Shown: positions 45,914-55,021, counted from the first letter of the stretch. The stretch is 64,000 nt of DNA from Vibrio coralliilyticus ATCC BAA-450 (GCF_000176135.1 NZ_ACZN01000013.1:62001-126000); one strand, 5' to 3'. Program-made: numbers and translations. Notes: generated by a model not told the origin, from the letters alone.

Positions 45914-45959
45914 CGCAAACGGTTTGTATCTCAAAAAAGATTCCGTGCAACGTTTGTTC
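45914..45959. promoter_or_regulatory. Cluster of LacI-family half-sites before xapX
   Basis: CGCAAACGGTTTG (45914-45926) and GTGCAACGTTTGTTC (45945-45959) both resemble PurR/CytR-type half-sites. A third, GACAAACGC, follows near 45973. They lie about 70-140 bases upstream of xapX. Confidence 0.35.
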
Positions 45960-46106
45960 AATCTTCATGACCGACAAACGCTATGAATCCAGTTGTCTGA
46001 ATCCACTCCAGACTCATCTCGAATCAAGCCAAATATTCAATAAAGCTTGTATTCGAGTCTTTCCCTACTAACAAACTTAAGAAGCAATAATCAGGGAAAG
46101 AAAAAC

Positions 46107-46151
46107 AAAAAAGCCCCGTAGCACACAATGTGTGTCTACGGGGCTTTTTAA
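46107..46151 (-). terminator. Terminator after nupC
   Basis: A long stem: AAAGCCCCGTAG pairs with CTACGGGGCTTT and is extended by CACACA and GTGTGT around a tiny loop. A/T runs occur on both sides. It ends the nupC transcript before xapX. Confidence 0.9.
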
Positions 46152-46183
46152 AACGGCGTCTATATAATCTTTCGCTTACTTAA

Positions 46184-47446
46184 TTAGAAAGATAGGAAGA
46201 AGCCAGCGATTGTCGCCGCCATTAGGTTAGATAACGTACCAGCACAAACCGCTTTAACACCCATACGAGCGATGTCGTGACGACGGTTTGGTGCTAGGCC
46301 ACCTAGACCACCTAGTAGAATCGCAATTGAAGAAAGGTTTGCGAAACCACATAGAGCGAACGAGATAATAGCAGCTGTCTTAGTAGACATTACTTCACCT
46401 GTTGCTGGAACAACTTGTGCTGCGTCACCAACGTAAGGTACGAAGTTTAGGTAAGCTACGAATTCGTTAACAACCAGTTTCTGACCGATGAACGAGCCAG
46501 CAAGCGTTGCTTCTTCCCATGGCACACCGATTAGGAATGCTAGAGGCGAGAAGATGTAACCTAGTAAAATTTCAAGTGTTAGCTCAGGCATACCGAACCA
46601 ACCGCCAACGCCACCTAGGATACCGTTGATAAGTGCGATTAGACCGATGAACGCTAGTAGCATTGCACCAACGTTTAGAGCAAGCTGTAGACCTACAGAA
46701 GCACCACCAGCCGCTGCGTCGATAACGTTAGCAGGCTTGTCGTCACCACCGTCGATGTCAGCGCCTAGCTCTTCGTCTGGAGCGTCAGTTTCTGGCTTGA
46801 TGATCTTAGCGAATAGTAGACCACCAGGTGCAGCCATGAATGATGCAGCAACTAGGTACTCTAGAGGAACACCCATAGAAGCGTAACCAGCTAGTACACC
46901 ACCAGCAACAGAAGCTAGACCACCACACATTACAGCGAATAGTTCAGATTGCGTCATCTTAGGAACAAACGGACGAACCACTAGAGGTGCTTCAGTTTGA
47001 CCTACGAAAATGTTCGCTGCTGCAGACATAGATTCCGCACGTGAAGTGCCAAGCGCTTTTTGTAGACCGCCACCAAGAATCTTAATTACCCACTGCATAA
47101 TACCTACGTAGTAAAGTACAGAGATAAGTGCAGAGAAGAAGATTAGCGTTGGAAGTACTTGGAACGCGAAAATGAAGCCAATACCGTCAACTGAGAAGTT
47201 AACTAGGCTGCCAAATAGAAAACCAGTACCGTCTTTACCGTAGTCGATTACATTCTGTACGCCAGCAGAGAAGCCAGCTAGAAGGTCACGACCCCATGGT
47301 ACGTAAAGAACGAAACCACCGATGATGAATTGGATAGCAAATGCGCCACCCACAGTTCTTAGATTGATAGCTTTGCGGTTATCAGACAGTAGTAATGCAA
47401 TTCCTAGCAATACTGCCATACCGACTAGGCTCATAAACAGGCTCAT
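46184..47446 (-). CDS. nupC: NupC-type concentrative nucleoside transporter
   Basis: A 420-residue inner-membrane transporter of the CNT family with about 8-10 membrane helices and two re-entrant hairpins. Signatures: IFVGQTEAPLVVRPF (nucleoside-contact region in hairpin 1), MCGGLASVAGGVLAGYAS, and GEVMSTKTAAIISFALCGFANLSS near the end, shown in parts: STKTAAIISFALCGFANL. Vibrio CNTs are Na+-driven (the V. cholerae structure is of this type). A CRP-like site lies upstream, as expected for a catabolite-controlled uptake gene. Nucleosides that enter feed the deo enzymes next door. Confidence 0.95.
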   Translation of the reverse strand: MSLFMSLVGMAVLLGIALLLSDNRKAINLRTVGGAFAIQFIIGGFVLYVPWGRDLLAGFSAGVQNVIDYGKDGTGFLFGSLVNFSVDGIGFIFAFQVLPTLIFFSALISVLYYVGIMQWVIKILGGGLQKALGTSRAESMSAAANIFVGQTEAPLVVRPFVPKMTQSELFAVMCGGLASVAGGVLAGYASMGVPLEYLVAASFMAAPGGLLFAKIIKPETDAPDEELGADIDGGDDKPANVIDAAAGGASVGLQLALNVGAMLLAFIGLIALINGILGGVGGWFGMPELTLEILLGYIFSPLAFLIGVPWEEATLAGSFIGQKLVVNEFVAYLNFVPYVGDAAQVVPATGEVMSTKTAAIISFALCGFANLSSIAILLGGLGGLAPNRRHDIARMGVKAVCAGTLSNLMAATIAGFFLSF

Positions 47447-47591
47447 AGTTTATGATTTCCTTATATGTTATTTGTTGGCGTGTTACAAAATGGAGCTCTA
47501 AAGCGGAGGCAATTATACTCATCCGTCCAATGATAAAGTAATGCTGCCTTCACAGTTTCTAATAAGATTCATCATGCGTTCACTCATTTAC

Positions 47592-47605
47592 GTGAAGAAG
47601 ATCAC
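47592..47605. promoter_or_regulatory. CRP-like site upstream of nupC
   Basis: GTGAAGAAGATCAC is a full GTGA-N6-TCAC core, 150 bases upstream of the nupC start. Confidence 0.55.
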
Positions 47606-47650
47606 CCTTCTCTATTCTGTAAATCATAAAAAGAACATTTTCTTTAGAAA

Positions 47651-48424
47651 CTATTCACAAATACCGAACGCCGAATTGCTATTTTTCCAAACGTTTTCAG
47701 CAATCGTTTGCTCATTAATATCCTTCAGCTTTGCGAGACAGGACAAGGTTTGAGCTAACATTTCCGGATGATTAGGTTTGCCTTGGTGCCCGTAAAGAGG
47801 CATGTCCGGTGCGTCCGTTTCCAGTACGATACATTCGATGGGTAAGTTCATCACCGCTTGGCGCGTTTTCCGTGCTCTTGGATAAGTGATAACGCCACCG
47901 ATACCAATATAAAAACCCAACTCGACAAATTGCATTGCCTGCTGATAGCTACCCGAAAAACCGTGTAAAACTCCACCGTAAGGAAATTTATGGCGCTTCA
48001 GCAACTGAAGAACCAAATTGTGGGTTTTCCTCGCGTGGAGGATCAGCGGCAACTTGAGTGTTTTCGCCAGTTCAATCTGAGCAATGAACACCTGTCGTTG
48101 TATTTCTTCGTCAACATCGACCATCGCATCTAAGCCACACTCACCAATGGCTTTACAACCTTCAAACTTTGTTTCAAACAAAGTGCGTAACTCAGGTAAC
48201 TGTTGCTGACTATCTTTCGTTAAAAAATAGGGGTGCATACCCAGCGCAATGTAAAGAGATGAATATGAAGAAGACAGTGAGATTAATTGCTGCCAATTGG
48301 AGGGGCCAATTGCCGGAATCATGAACCGCTCAACGCCTGCTCGCATTGCCAGTTGCAGTTGAGCCGAGAAATCATCTGAAAAAGGGGCGAAATCGAAATG
48401 ACAGTGGGTATCAAAAAGGCGCAT
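47651..48424 (-). CDS. TatD-family metal-dependent hydrolase
   Basis: A 257-residue TIM-barrel metallohydrolase of the TatD family (YjjV-like). Metal-site motifs: FDTHCHFDF at the start, AIGECGLDA, LILHARKTH, LHGFSGSYQQA and LETDAPDMPLYG. Relatives are DNases or deoxyribonucleases involved in DNA quality control; the exact substrate is uncertain. Its ATG overlaps the stop of the DUF5363 gene by one base (TAATG). Confidence 0.9.
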   Translation of the reverse strand: MRLFDTHCHFDFAPFSDDFSAQLQLAMRAGVERFMIPAIGPSNWQQLISLSSSYSSLYIALGMHPYFLTKDSQQQLPELRTLFETKFEGCKAIGECGLDAMVDVDEEIQRQVFIAQIELAKTLKLPLILHARKTHNLVLQLLKRHKFPYGGVLHGFSGSYQQAMQFVELGFYIGIGGVITYPRARKTRQAVMNLPIECIVLETDAPDMPLYGHQGKPNHPEMLAQTLSCLAKLKDINEQTIAENVWKNSNSAFGICE

Positions 48425-48573
48425 TATCGCTGCGCCTTTTTATTGGATTGAGAAGCTTGGTGAACGGGATCTGTGCGATAAGGAACACAGCTGCGTTTAT
48501 TCTCCGGTGTCAGCCCCATCGACTGACACCACTCATCGTATCGCGTAATCCACTGTTTAAACCAAGCTAGCAT
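48424..48573 (-). CDS. DUF5363 family small protein
   Basis: A 49-residue basic protein that starts MLAWFKQWITRYDEWCQSMG and continues LTPENKRSCVPYRTDP, which I recognise as the DUF5363 family of Vibrio. The N-terminal part forms an amphipathic, tryptophan-rich helix; two cysteines are conserved-looking. No function is known. It begins 12 bases after the yaaA stop and overlaps tatD by one base (TAATG), so the three genes form a tight operon. Confidence 0.8.
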   Translation of the reverse strand: MLAWFKQWITRYDEWCQSMGLTPENKRSCVPYRTDPVHQASQSNKKAQR

Positions 48574-48585
48574 CTGTTGATTCCT

Positions 48586-49359
48586 TTATTGCTCTTCGCG
48601 TTTAAAAACCAATTCGGTCGGCGAAGACTCATCCTCAACAAAATAGTAGTCTGCTGTATCAAACTTAGTCAGGTCCGCAACGCTCTCGATACGATTCTCA
48701 ATGATGTATCGTGCCATCATGCCACGCGCTTTCTTCGCATAGAAGCTGATCACTTTGTACTGACCATTTTTGCAGTCTTTGAAAATTGGCGTAATCACCT
48801 GAGCATCCAGTGATTTTGGTTTTACAGCTTTAAAGTACTCGTTTGAAGCAAGGTTAATCAGAACATTATCACCCTGTTCTGCAATGGCTTGATTAATCTT
48901 GTCAGTAATCACATTACCCCAGAACTGATACAGGTTACTGCCTTTTTCATTGGCAAGTTTCGTCCCCATTTCCAGACGGTAAGGCTGCATCAAATCAAGC
49001 GGTTTAAGTAAACCATATAAACCAGACAACATACGTAAGTGCTGTTGAGCATAATCAAAGTCATCGCCTGACAAGCTTTGGGCGTCTAAGCCAGTGTATA
49101 CATCGCCTTTAAAAGCCAGAATCGCTTGGCGTGAGTTCTCCGTCGTAAACGTCTCACTCCACTCCTGAAAGCGGCCAACGTTCAGGTCAGCGATCTTATC
49201 ACTGACTTTCATCAAGCTAGCGACATCGGCAGGCGTCAGCTTACGACAGACATCAATCAGTTGTTTTGAATACTCGATCAGTTCTGGCTGAGTAAATTTC
49301 TCTGTAGCCAGTGGAGATTCGTAATCTAAGGTTTTCGCTGGTGAAACGACGATTAGCAT
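48586..49359 (-). CDS. yaaA: Peroxide stress protein YaaA
   Basis: A 257-residue DUF328/YaaA protein. It begins [16 protein letters not shown], the family hallmark, followed by [12 protein letters not shown] and [18 protein letters not shown], then [13 protein letters not shown]. In E. coli YaaA lowers intracellular free iron under hydrogen peroxide stress and binds DNA. It is the first gene of the yaaA-DUF5363-tatD unit. Length matches E. coli YaaA (258). Confidence 0.95.
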   Translation of the reverse strand: MLIVVSPAKTLDYESPLATEKFTQPELIEYSKQLIDVCRKLTPADVASLMKVSDKIADLNVGRFQEWSETFTTENSRQAILAFKGDVYTGLDAQSLSGDDFDYAQQHLRMLSGLYGLLKPLDLMQPYRLEMGTKLANEKGSNLYQFWGNVITDKINQAIAEQGDNVLINLASNEYFKAVKPKSLDAQVITPIFKDCKNGQYKVISFYAKKARGMMARYIIENRIESVADLTKFDTADYYFVEDESSPTELVFKREEQ

Positions 49360-49403
49360 AGCTTTACTCTATTCGTTCTGTTTTTGTTGGCTATAGATTA
49401 CAA

Positions 49404-49434
49404 AAAAAGCCATGCAATGTCTGCATGGCTTTTT
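49404..49434 (-). terminator. Terminator after the alanine/Na+ symporter gene
   Basis: AAAAAGCCATGCA (49404-49416) and TGCATGGCTTTTT (49422-49434) are perfect arms with a five-base loop. Confidence 0.9.
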
Positions 49435-49459
49435 GAATCGTTTTAATAGAGATTGGCTA

Positions 49460-50890
49460 TTAATCTTTTTTGCTCTGATCCCAGATACCATCCTCAAGCT
49501 GAGATTTCAGCTCAGGAAAATCGTTCGAATCAAATGTTGGCACTTTGCCTTCTTTTAACTGACGGTTGTAATCTTTCGCCAGCTTAATCACGATGCCAGA
49601 AAGAAGCAGAATCGCCACCAGGTTGACAATCGCCATCATACCCATAGAAACATCTGCTAATGCCCAAACGATAGGTAGTGATGCAACAGCACCAAACATC
49701 ACCATCGCCAGTACAACCAGACGGAACACGCCCAGGCCTGCTTTATGGTTATGCTCAAGGAAAATAAGGTTTGTTTCCGCGTATGAGTAGTTAGCAATAA
49801 TAGACGTAAAGGCGAAGAAGAAAATCGCTACGGCTACAAAGATACCACCCCACGAACCCACCTGAGAGCTCAACGCTGCCTGAGTCAGTTCAATGCCCGT
49901 GATCTCACCATGTGGTACGTACTCACCGGACATCAGGATAATTGCCACCGTTGCTGAACAGATCACGATAGTATCCATAAACACACCTAACATCTGAACA
50001 TAGCCCTGAGACGCAGGGTGTGGCGGATAAGGTGTTGCTGATGCCGCTGCGTTTGGCGCAGAACCCATACCGGCTTCGTTTGAGAACAGACCACGTTTGA
50101 TTCCGTTAATCATTGCTTGTGCAATCGCGTAACCTAAACCACCCGCCGCTGCTTCTTGTAGGCCAAAGGCACTCTTGAAGATCAAGCTCAGTACAGCCGG
50201 CAACTTGTCGATGTTCATAAACATAACGAACAGTGCCAATAATAGGTAAAGCAGCGCCATGGCAGGAACAATCATTTCTGCTACGCGAGCGATACGCTTG
50301 ATACCACCAAAGATAACCACAGCAGATAACAAAACAACGGCAATACCAACATAGGTTTCATCCCAACCAAATGCCGTATTCATTGCACCAGCAATTGAGT
50401 TAGCTTGAACCGCGTTAAATACCAAACCAAAAGCGATGATCAGGAAGATAGAGAACAATACGCCCATCCAGCGCATACCCAAACCTTTCTCCATGTAGTA
50501 CGCAGGACCACCACGGTAGTTACCGTCATCATCTTTGGTTTTGTACAACTGCGCCAATGTACTCTCGGCAAACGACGTTGCCATACCCAGCATGGCAATT
50601 AGCCACATCCAGAAAATTGCACCTGGGCCACCAGCCGTCAGAGCAACAGCAACACCCGCCATGTTACCTGTACCCACACGGGCAGCTAGGCTAGTACACA
50701 AAGCTTGGAATGATGAGATACCCGCTTTATCCGCTTTACGGCTGTTCTTAAGTACCGAAAACATGTGGCCAAAATGGCGGAACTGGATAAAGCCCAGTCT
50801 GAATGTGAAATACACACCGACACCGACTAGGAGATAAACAAGAATAGAGCCCCAAAGTAGGTCATTCATCAAATTAATTAAATCTGTCAT
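49460..50890 (-). CDS. Sodium:alanine/glycine symporter (AGCS family)
   Basis: A 476-residue inner-membrane symporter with about 10-11 membrane segments. The start is ATG 50890 (MTDLINLMNDLLWG), set by GAGGAT upstream; a frame extending to 50995 would add a non-conserved hydrophilic tail. Signatures: RVGTGNMAGVAVALTAGGPGA and GLFSNEAGMGSAPNAAASA, the AGCS sodium- and substrate-site motifs. Members bring in alanine or glycine with Na+. Monocistronic, with a terminator directly after. Confidence 0.93.
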   Translation of the reverse strand: MTDLINLMNDLLWGSILVYLLVGVGVYFTFRLGFIQFRHFGHMFSVLKNSRKADKAGISSFQALCTSLAARVGTGNMAGVAVALTAGGPGAIFWMWLIAMLGMATSFAESTLAQLYKTKDDDGNYRGGPAYYMEKGLGMRWMGVLFSIFLIIAFGLVFNAVQANSIAGAMNTAFGWDETYVGIAVVLLSAVVIFGGIKRIARVAEMIVPAMALLYLLLALFVMFMNIDKLPAVLSLIFKSAFGLQEAAAGGLGYAIAQAMINGIKRGLFSNEAGMGSAPNAAASATPYPPHPASQGYVQMLGVFMDTIVICSATVAIILMSGEYVPHGEITGIELTQAALSSQVGSWGGIFVAVAIFFFAFTSIIANYSYAETNLIFLEHNHKAGLGVFRLVVLAMVMFGAVASLPIVWALADVSMGMMAIVNLVAILLLSGIVIKLAKDYNRQLKEGKVPTFDSNDFPELKSQLEDGIWDQSKKD

Positions 50891-51594
50891 AAGATCCTCG
50901 TAGTGAGTTTTCGCTGATCTCTGCTTCCCAGCCTTCCATCCAGTTGCAAACCAAGTGTCAATTCTGCTCAGTATTATTGTGTAATTATTGTGCAACTCAG
51001 ATATGTAAAACGCGCCTCATGCTTCCATTTTACGTACCAGCGTATTTTTTGACGGGCGGATAATGCAATCAAGAATATCAAAAATCAATATGCAACCTAA
51101 CAAATAACATTGTTATTTTTCACTATAAAATCACCATTAGTTAACACAAAAAAGAACATAAAAACCACAAATACAGAACATTAACATTAAAATTTAACAA
51201 CAATACAGAACAGGCAACTCCATATGAAATCACATAGCCTCAAATATTTGACACTCCTTTATCACCAAGGACTGAGAGAAGAGTTTGCCCAGACAATCAA
51301 TTCACAAAATCTGTTACTCAACTGCTCTAAATAAATCTAATTGCATAGCAAAACGAACCGCTGTTTTTTCACACACTGCGTTAACATTCATTTCTTAAGA
51401 ATTTAATCGTTTTCGGTAAGTCGTTCGAACAAAAAAACATCAATCAACGCCCATTTTTCTGTGAAGCAAAGTCTAAAACAGCGTGAAAACTTCATTAAAT
51501 CGTAACAAATGAGAAACGAATCAAAGTTACTCTCCAAACGGAATGGTATTTAAACAGTACCCCTTCAAAGAGTAATAATTAAAAGAGGTAGCTT
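50891..51594. other. AT-rich intergenic region upstream of the alanine symporter and DUF3545 genes
   Basis: About 700 bp, very AT-rich. Holds an exact 8-bp inverted repeat AAATAACA-T-TGTTATTT (51102-51118) and a possible 36-codon ORF (51224-51334). The rest shows no gene, tRNA or insertion sequence. Such composition suits nucleoid-protein binding; this is not shown. Confidence 0.4.
51224..51334 (+). CDS. Possible 36-residue small protein
   Basis: An ATG at 51224 opens 36 codons, starting MKSHSLKYLTLLYHQ and ending LLLNCSK. AGG is present 12 bases upstream, a weak Shine-Dalgarno sequence. The stretch is less AT-biased than its surroundings, which is the main reason to list it. No family is recognised. 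It could be chance. Confidence 0.22.
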   Translation: MKSHSLKYLTLLYHQGLREEFAQTINSQNLLLNCSK

Positions 51595-51777
51595 ATGGAA
51601 GGCTTAAACTTTGAAGAAATCATGGAAATGGATTTTCCAAAAACTCGGGCAACACGCTCAAAACCTGCAAAGCGTAAATGGCGTGAAATCGAAGCAATAA
51701 AGGACAGGCAGAGACTTCAACGCGAATTAAAAGATATGGACATCGGATTCGACGATATCGACAACCTAGATTACTGA
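51595..51777 (+). CDS. DUF3545 family small protein
   Basis: A 60-residue acidic/basic mixed protein: MEGLNFEEIMEMDFPK, then a basic segment with RSKPAKRKWREIEAIKDR, and an acidic tail. This matches the DUF3545 family of Vibrionaceae and Shewanella relatives. Function is unknown. AGAGGTAGCTT precedes the ATG. It has its own terminator directly downstream. Confidence 0.85.
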   Translation: MEGLNFEEIMEMDFPKTRATRSKPAKRKWREIEAIKDRQRLQRELKDMDIGFDDIDNLDY

Positions 51778-51782
51778 CATTA

Positions 51783-51810
51783 AAAAAGAGGCGCTTATGC
51801 GCCTCTTTTT
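51783..51810. terminator. Bidirectional terminator between DUF3545 and hemerythrin genes
   Basis: AAAAAGAGGCGC and GCGCCTCTTTTT are perfect 12-base arms around TTAT. Confidence 0.92.
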
Positions 51811-51830
51811 GTTTGCTGATATCTAGGGTG

Positions 51831-52382
51831 TCAGACACACTCTTGATCGACTTGCCTAACGCGTTGCGCTAATTGCTGATACTGCTCTGCAATGGTGTCA
51901 CCAAAAACAGGGTCGTCTTCAGTGACGTTCCAACGTTTTTCGACGGCTTGCCAATCGTGCAAGGTAAATCTCTTATTAATGAGAGGTAATATAGACTGCT
52001 CTTCAAGATCCAAGTGGCGTTTTTGCGTCAGGATAAAATCTTCGAGTTGCTGCACAAACAGGTCTTGAGGAACCACTGCATCTTGGAGGATCATATCAAC
52101 AGTATCGAGAAAAGCATGAGTCCTTTGTGATAATGTCTCATGCTCTAGTTCAAGATTCTCGATATCCGTGTGATGGCCATAATGCTCTAGGTAATAGTGG
52201 TAGAGAATATCCTCTTTAGGGTGATGGACACGCTCAGAGTGGTGAGCCAGATAGTCCACGATTTCTCTCACTAAACTGTAATTGATGGTCTGTTCTTCCT
52301 TTAGTAGGGCAATCTTTTGCCTCAATACTGCCAGCAAACGAACCATGTAACCATGCTCTCGCCTTATCCTTTCAATCATCAT
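51831..52382 (-). CDS. Hemerythrin-like domain protein
   Basis: A 183-residue four-helix protein of the HHE (hemerythrin-like) family. Start at ATG 52382, set by AAGGAG 13 bases upstream. Candidate di-iron ligands occur in RREHGYM, HHSERVHHPKEDILYH, LELEHETL and QKRHLDLEEQSILP. Relatives bind oxygen or sense redox/iron state. Located upstream of DUF3545 on the opposite strand; no operon partners. Confidence 0.82.
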   Translation of the reverse strand: MMIERIRREHGYMVRLLAVLRQKIALLKEEQTINYSLVREIVDYLAHHSERVHHPKEDILYHYYLEHYGHHTDIENLELEHETLSQRTHAFLDTVDMILQDAVVPQDLFVQQLEDFILTQKRHLDLEEQSILPLINKRFTLHDWQAVEKRWNVTEDDPVFGDTIAEQYQQLAQRVRQVDQECV

Positions 52383-52481
52383 AGCGCTTCTCCTTAACAC
52401 CTACTTTTAGTAAGTGTATAAAAGAAGTGCCATTCAAGTCTTGATGTTGCTCGAAAATTGGGCAATTAGCCTTGGCAGGAG

Positions 52482-53168
52482 CTAAACACTAACCTGAGCT
52501 GGAAGATGCCAATCGATCGTTGGTTTACCTTGGGCGTTAAGAATTTGATTTGCTTGCGAAAAGTGTCGGCAACCGAAAAACCCACGATGCGCTGACAACG
52601 GAGAAGGGTGTGGCGCAGCTAATACATGGTGCTTATTGCGATCGATGAAGCGCCCCTTTTTTTGCGCGTGAGAGCCCCAAAGCAAAAACACCACGCCAGA
52701 CTGATGCTGATTAACCGCTTCAATGACTTTGTCGGTAAAGGTTTCCCAACCGGTTTTAGAATGCGAATGGGCTTTTCCCTGTTCGACCGTAAGAACAGTG
52801 TTTAGTAACAGAACACCTTGCTCAGCCCAGCTTTGAAGGTAACCATGCGCCGGAATCTGAAAACCATCAATGTCCTGTGCTAGCTCTTTATACATATTGA
52901 CTAAAGAGGGAGGAGTCTTGATACCTGGTAAAACAGAGAAACAAAGACCATGAGCCTGTCGAGGGCCGTGATAAGGATCCTGTCCCAGAATAACGACTTT
53001 CACATCATTGAACTCAGTCGCCCGAAAGGCATTAAACACATCTTTTGCCGGAGGAAAGATCGCTTTACCTGATGCCCTTTCCGATTCAACAAAATTCAAC
53101 GTCTGCTGAAAATAGTCCTGCTGCTTTTCAGCCCCAATGACGTCTTGCCATGTCAGTGACAGGTTCAT
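52482..53168 (-). CDS. ung: Uracil-DNA glycosylase
   Basis: A 228-residue family 1 enzyme that removes uracil from DNA. Catalytic D64 is in [17 protein letters not shown], and the DNA-intercalation loop with the second catalytic histidine is [13 protein letters not shown]. Length matches E. coli Ung (229). A putative 34-residue ORF sits about 75 bases upstream on the same strand, and nfo, a later step in base excision repair, lies next beyond it. Confidence 0.97.
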   Translation of the reverse strand: MNLSLTWQDVIGAEKQQDYFQQTLNFVESERASGKAIFPPAKDVFNAFRATEFNDVKVVILGQDPYHGPRQAHGLCFSVLPGIKTPPSLVNMYKELAQDIDGFQIPAHGYLQSWAEQGVLLLNTVLTVEQGKAHSHSKTGWETFTDKVIEAVNQHQSGVVFLLWGSHAQKKGRFIDRNKHHVLAAPHPSPLSAHRGFFGCRHFSQANQILNAQGKPTIDWHLPAQVSV

Positions 53169-53242
53169 GTTTTGTTCCTTCTGCTATTTACGCTCAAGCA
53201 ATTGTCGCAAAAAGTCATGAAGGAACAAAGCGATAAAGTGAA

Positions 53243-53347
53243 CTAGCTTTTTTGTGGGATCCGATAATGCCCCTGCCCCGTCACATGGCGATTAGGAACA
53301 GGAAGACGTGTCGAACGTGCGGTAGTATAAAAAGAAGTGTAAGGCAT
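53243..53347 (-). CDS. Putative 34-residue small protein between nfo and ung
   Basis: ATG 53347 follows AAGGAT at a good distance. The 34 codons read MPYTSFYTTARSTRLPVPN and continue RHVTGQGHYRIPQKS before TAG. The peptide is basic with several prolines and aromatics, and has no membrane helix. No family is recognised. It lies between nfo and ung in the same direction, with no terminator before ung. It is absent from the usual annotation size range, hence easily missed. Confidence 0.45.
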   Translation of the reverse strand: MPYTSFYTTARSTRLPVPNRHVTGQGHYRIPQKS

Positions 53348-53412
53348 AATGGCATCCTTATTTGTCTGAGTACCTACACTCACTATGAAAAATTAATGCC
53401 ACTTTTAAATAG

Positions 53413-54297
53413 TTAGGCCATTTCCTTGAGCCGAGTAACATGATGCTGACGTATAAACTCAATTTCGTCAGGCCAACTTTCCGGTTCTATTGTTTCTAGA
53501 ATCAATGGGATATGGTCAAATCGAGGATCTTTGGCGATATACTCAAAACACGACCAACCAATTTCTCCTTTGCCTAATGCGTGGTGACGATCGACCTTCC
53601 CACCTAGGGCGATCTTTGAATCATTAATGTGCATTGCCCTTAAGTAAGGCATACCCACAACACGCTCAAATTCAGCAAAAGTAGCCTCACAAGCATCAAA
53701 GCTGCTCAAGTCATACCCTGCTGCGAAGGTATGGCAGGTATCAATGCACACACCAACTCGGGATTTATCATTAACTAGTTGAATGATTTCAGCTAAATGT
53801 TCAAATCGCCAACCTAGGTTGGTACCCTGACCCGCCGTATTTTCGATCACCGCTATCACGTTTGGTACCGCTTGGTGGGCAATATTGATCGATTCCGCAA
53901 TTCGAGCTAAGCACTCCTTCTCAGAAATTTTCTTTAAATGACTCCCAGGATGAAAATTGAGCAAGGTTAGTCCAAGTTGATGGCAACGATGCATTTCATC
54001 TATAAATGCAGCGCGGGATTTCTCAAGCTTTTCTTCTTCTGGAGCGCCAAGATTAATCAAATACGAATCGTGTGGGAGTATCTTATCAGCGGTGAAGCCT
54101 AGCTTTATACAATTAGACTTAAATGCGGCGATGGTTGTTTCATCAAGCGGTTTGGCACTCCACTGGCGCTGATTTTTAGTAAATAGGGCAAACGCATTTG
54201 CTCCTATCTCTTTTGCCCTCAGTGGTGCCTGATCAACACCACCTGCTGCGGAAACATGAGCACCGATAAACTTGTTACCATACGACTTTTCTAACAT
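53413..54297 (-). CDS. nfo: Endonuclease IV (AP endonuclease)
   Basis: A 294-residue zinc-dependent AP endonuclease/3' repair phosphodiesterase. Family signatures are visible: [13 protein letters not shown] at the start, [46 protein letters not shown], and LILETIEP near the end, which supply the three-zinc site. It acts after Ung in base excision repair. The start ATG 54297 has only a weak Shine-Dalgarno sequence. Confidence 0.96.
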   Translation of the reverse strand: MLEKSYGNKFIGAHVSAAGGVDQAPLRAKEIGANAFALFTKNQRQWSAKPLDETTIAAFKSNCIKLGFTADKILPHDSYLINLGAPEEEKLEKSRAAFIDEMHRCHQLGLTLLNFHPGSHLKKISEKECLARIAESINIAHQAVPNVIAVIENTAGQGTNLGWRFEHLAEIIQLVNDKSRVGVCIDTCHTFAAGYDLSSFDACEATFAEFERVVGMPYLRAMHINDSKIALGGKVDRHHALGKGEIGWSCFEYIAKDPRFDHIPLILETIEPESWPDEIEFIRQHHVTRLKEMA

Positions 54298-54454
54298 GTT
54301 GCTTTATCACTTTTTACTTTCAATATATGGCACGAATTACAGCAAGTTATTGGACTCACCTCAACAACCACACCTCTTTTGTAGTAATATTACAACAAAA
54401 CAAAAAATCCGAATCTATCGCCAAGACCACAAATCATTGCTATATATGATATTA

Positions 54455-54468
54455 TTGATTCAAATCAA
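54455..54468 (+). promoter_or_regulatory. FNR box, upstream copy, before grcA
   Basis: TTGATTCAAATCAA is an exact TTGAT-N4-ATCAA FNR site. Its centre (54461.5) is 53 bases upstream of the second box centre. Confidence 0.8.
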
Positions 54469-54507
54469 CACATTAACCACTAACTTAATAATGATATTAG
54501 TAGTTAT

Positions 54508-54521
54508 TTGACTTAAATCAA
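54508..54521 (+). promoter_or_regulatory. FNR box, promoter-proximal copy, before grcA
   Basis: TTGACTTAAATCAA matches the FNR consensus with one change. It is about 40 bases before the expected start that follows TATAAT (54546-54551), the class II activator position. Confidence 0.75.
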
Positions 54522-54615
54522 AACCATCAAAGTAATTTCGGGTTATATAATACGCAGCTCGACGAGATTCGGAAATTAACACCAATAAAACCACTAATGT
54601 GGATAGGAGACTGTG

Positions 54616-54993
54616 ATGATTCAAGGCATTCAAATTACTAAAGCGGCAAACGATGCACTACTGAACTCTATTTGGTTACTTGATAGTGAAAAAAATGAAG
54701 CACGCTGCGTGGCTGCAAACTCAGGTTTTGAAACTGACCAAGTTGTAGCAATCAACGAACTTGGCGAATACGAAAGCCGCGAAGTTGCGATCGAGAAAGC
54801 ACCTCGCATCGAAGGTGGTCAACACCTGAACGTTAACGTTCTTAAGCGTGAAACTCTAGAAGATGCAGTTGCAAACCCTGAGAAATACCCTCAGCTAACT
54901 ATCCGCGTTTCTGGCTACGCTGTTCGTTTCAACTCACTAACGACTGAACAACAACGAGACGTAATTGCGCGTACATTTACTGAGTCTCTATAA
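54616..54993 (+). CDS. grcA: Autonomous glycyl radical cofactor GrcA (YfiD)
   Basis: A 125-residue protein that resembles the C-terminus of pyruvate formate-lyase and can replace its oxygen-damaged glycyl-radical domain. The radical glycine is G100 in [12 protein letters not shown]. Start at ATG 54616 after TAGGAG; the GTG one codon upstream is not needed. Two FNR boxes precede it, so it is induced in low oxygen. Length is equal to that of E. coli YfiD within a few residues. Terminator at 55022-55047. Confidence 0.96.
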   Translation: MIQGIQITKAANDALLNSIWLLDSEKNEARCVAANSGFETDQVVAINELGEYESREVAIEKAPRIEGGQHLNVNVLKRETLEDAVANPEKYPQLTIRVSGYAVRFNSLTTEQQRDVIARTFTESL

Positions 54994-55021
54994 TTCAGTG
55001 AGTGGTACATTGAACATGATG

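Noticed and set aside
45769..46071. 100-codon plus-strand frame
   Set aside because: It is antisense to xapX and then runs through the regulatory region; no ribosome site and no recognisable protein.
47541..47753. 70-codon plus-strand frame between nupC and tatD
   Set aside because: Half of it is antisense to the real tatD gene; the remainder is promoter DNA with a CRP-like site.
54613..54993. grcA as a broken piece of pyruvate formate-lyase
   Set aside because: The gene has its own start, FNR-controlled promoter and terminator and matches the stand-alone GrcA length.
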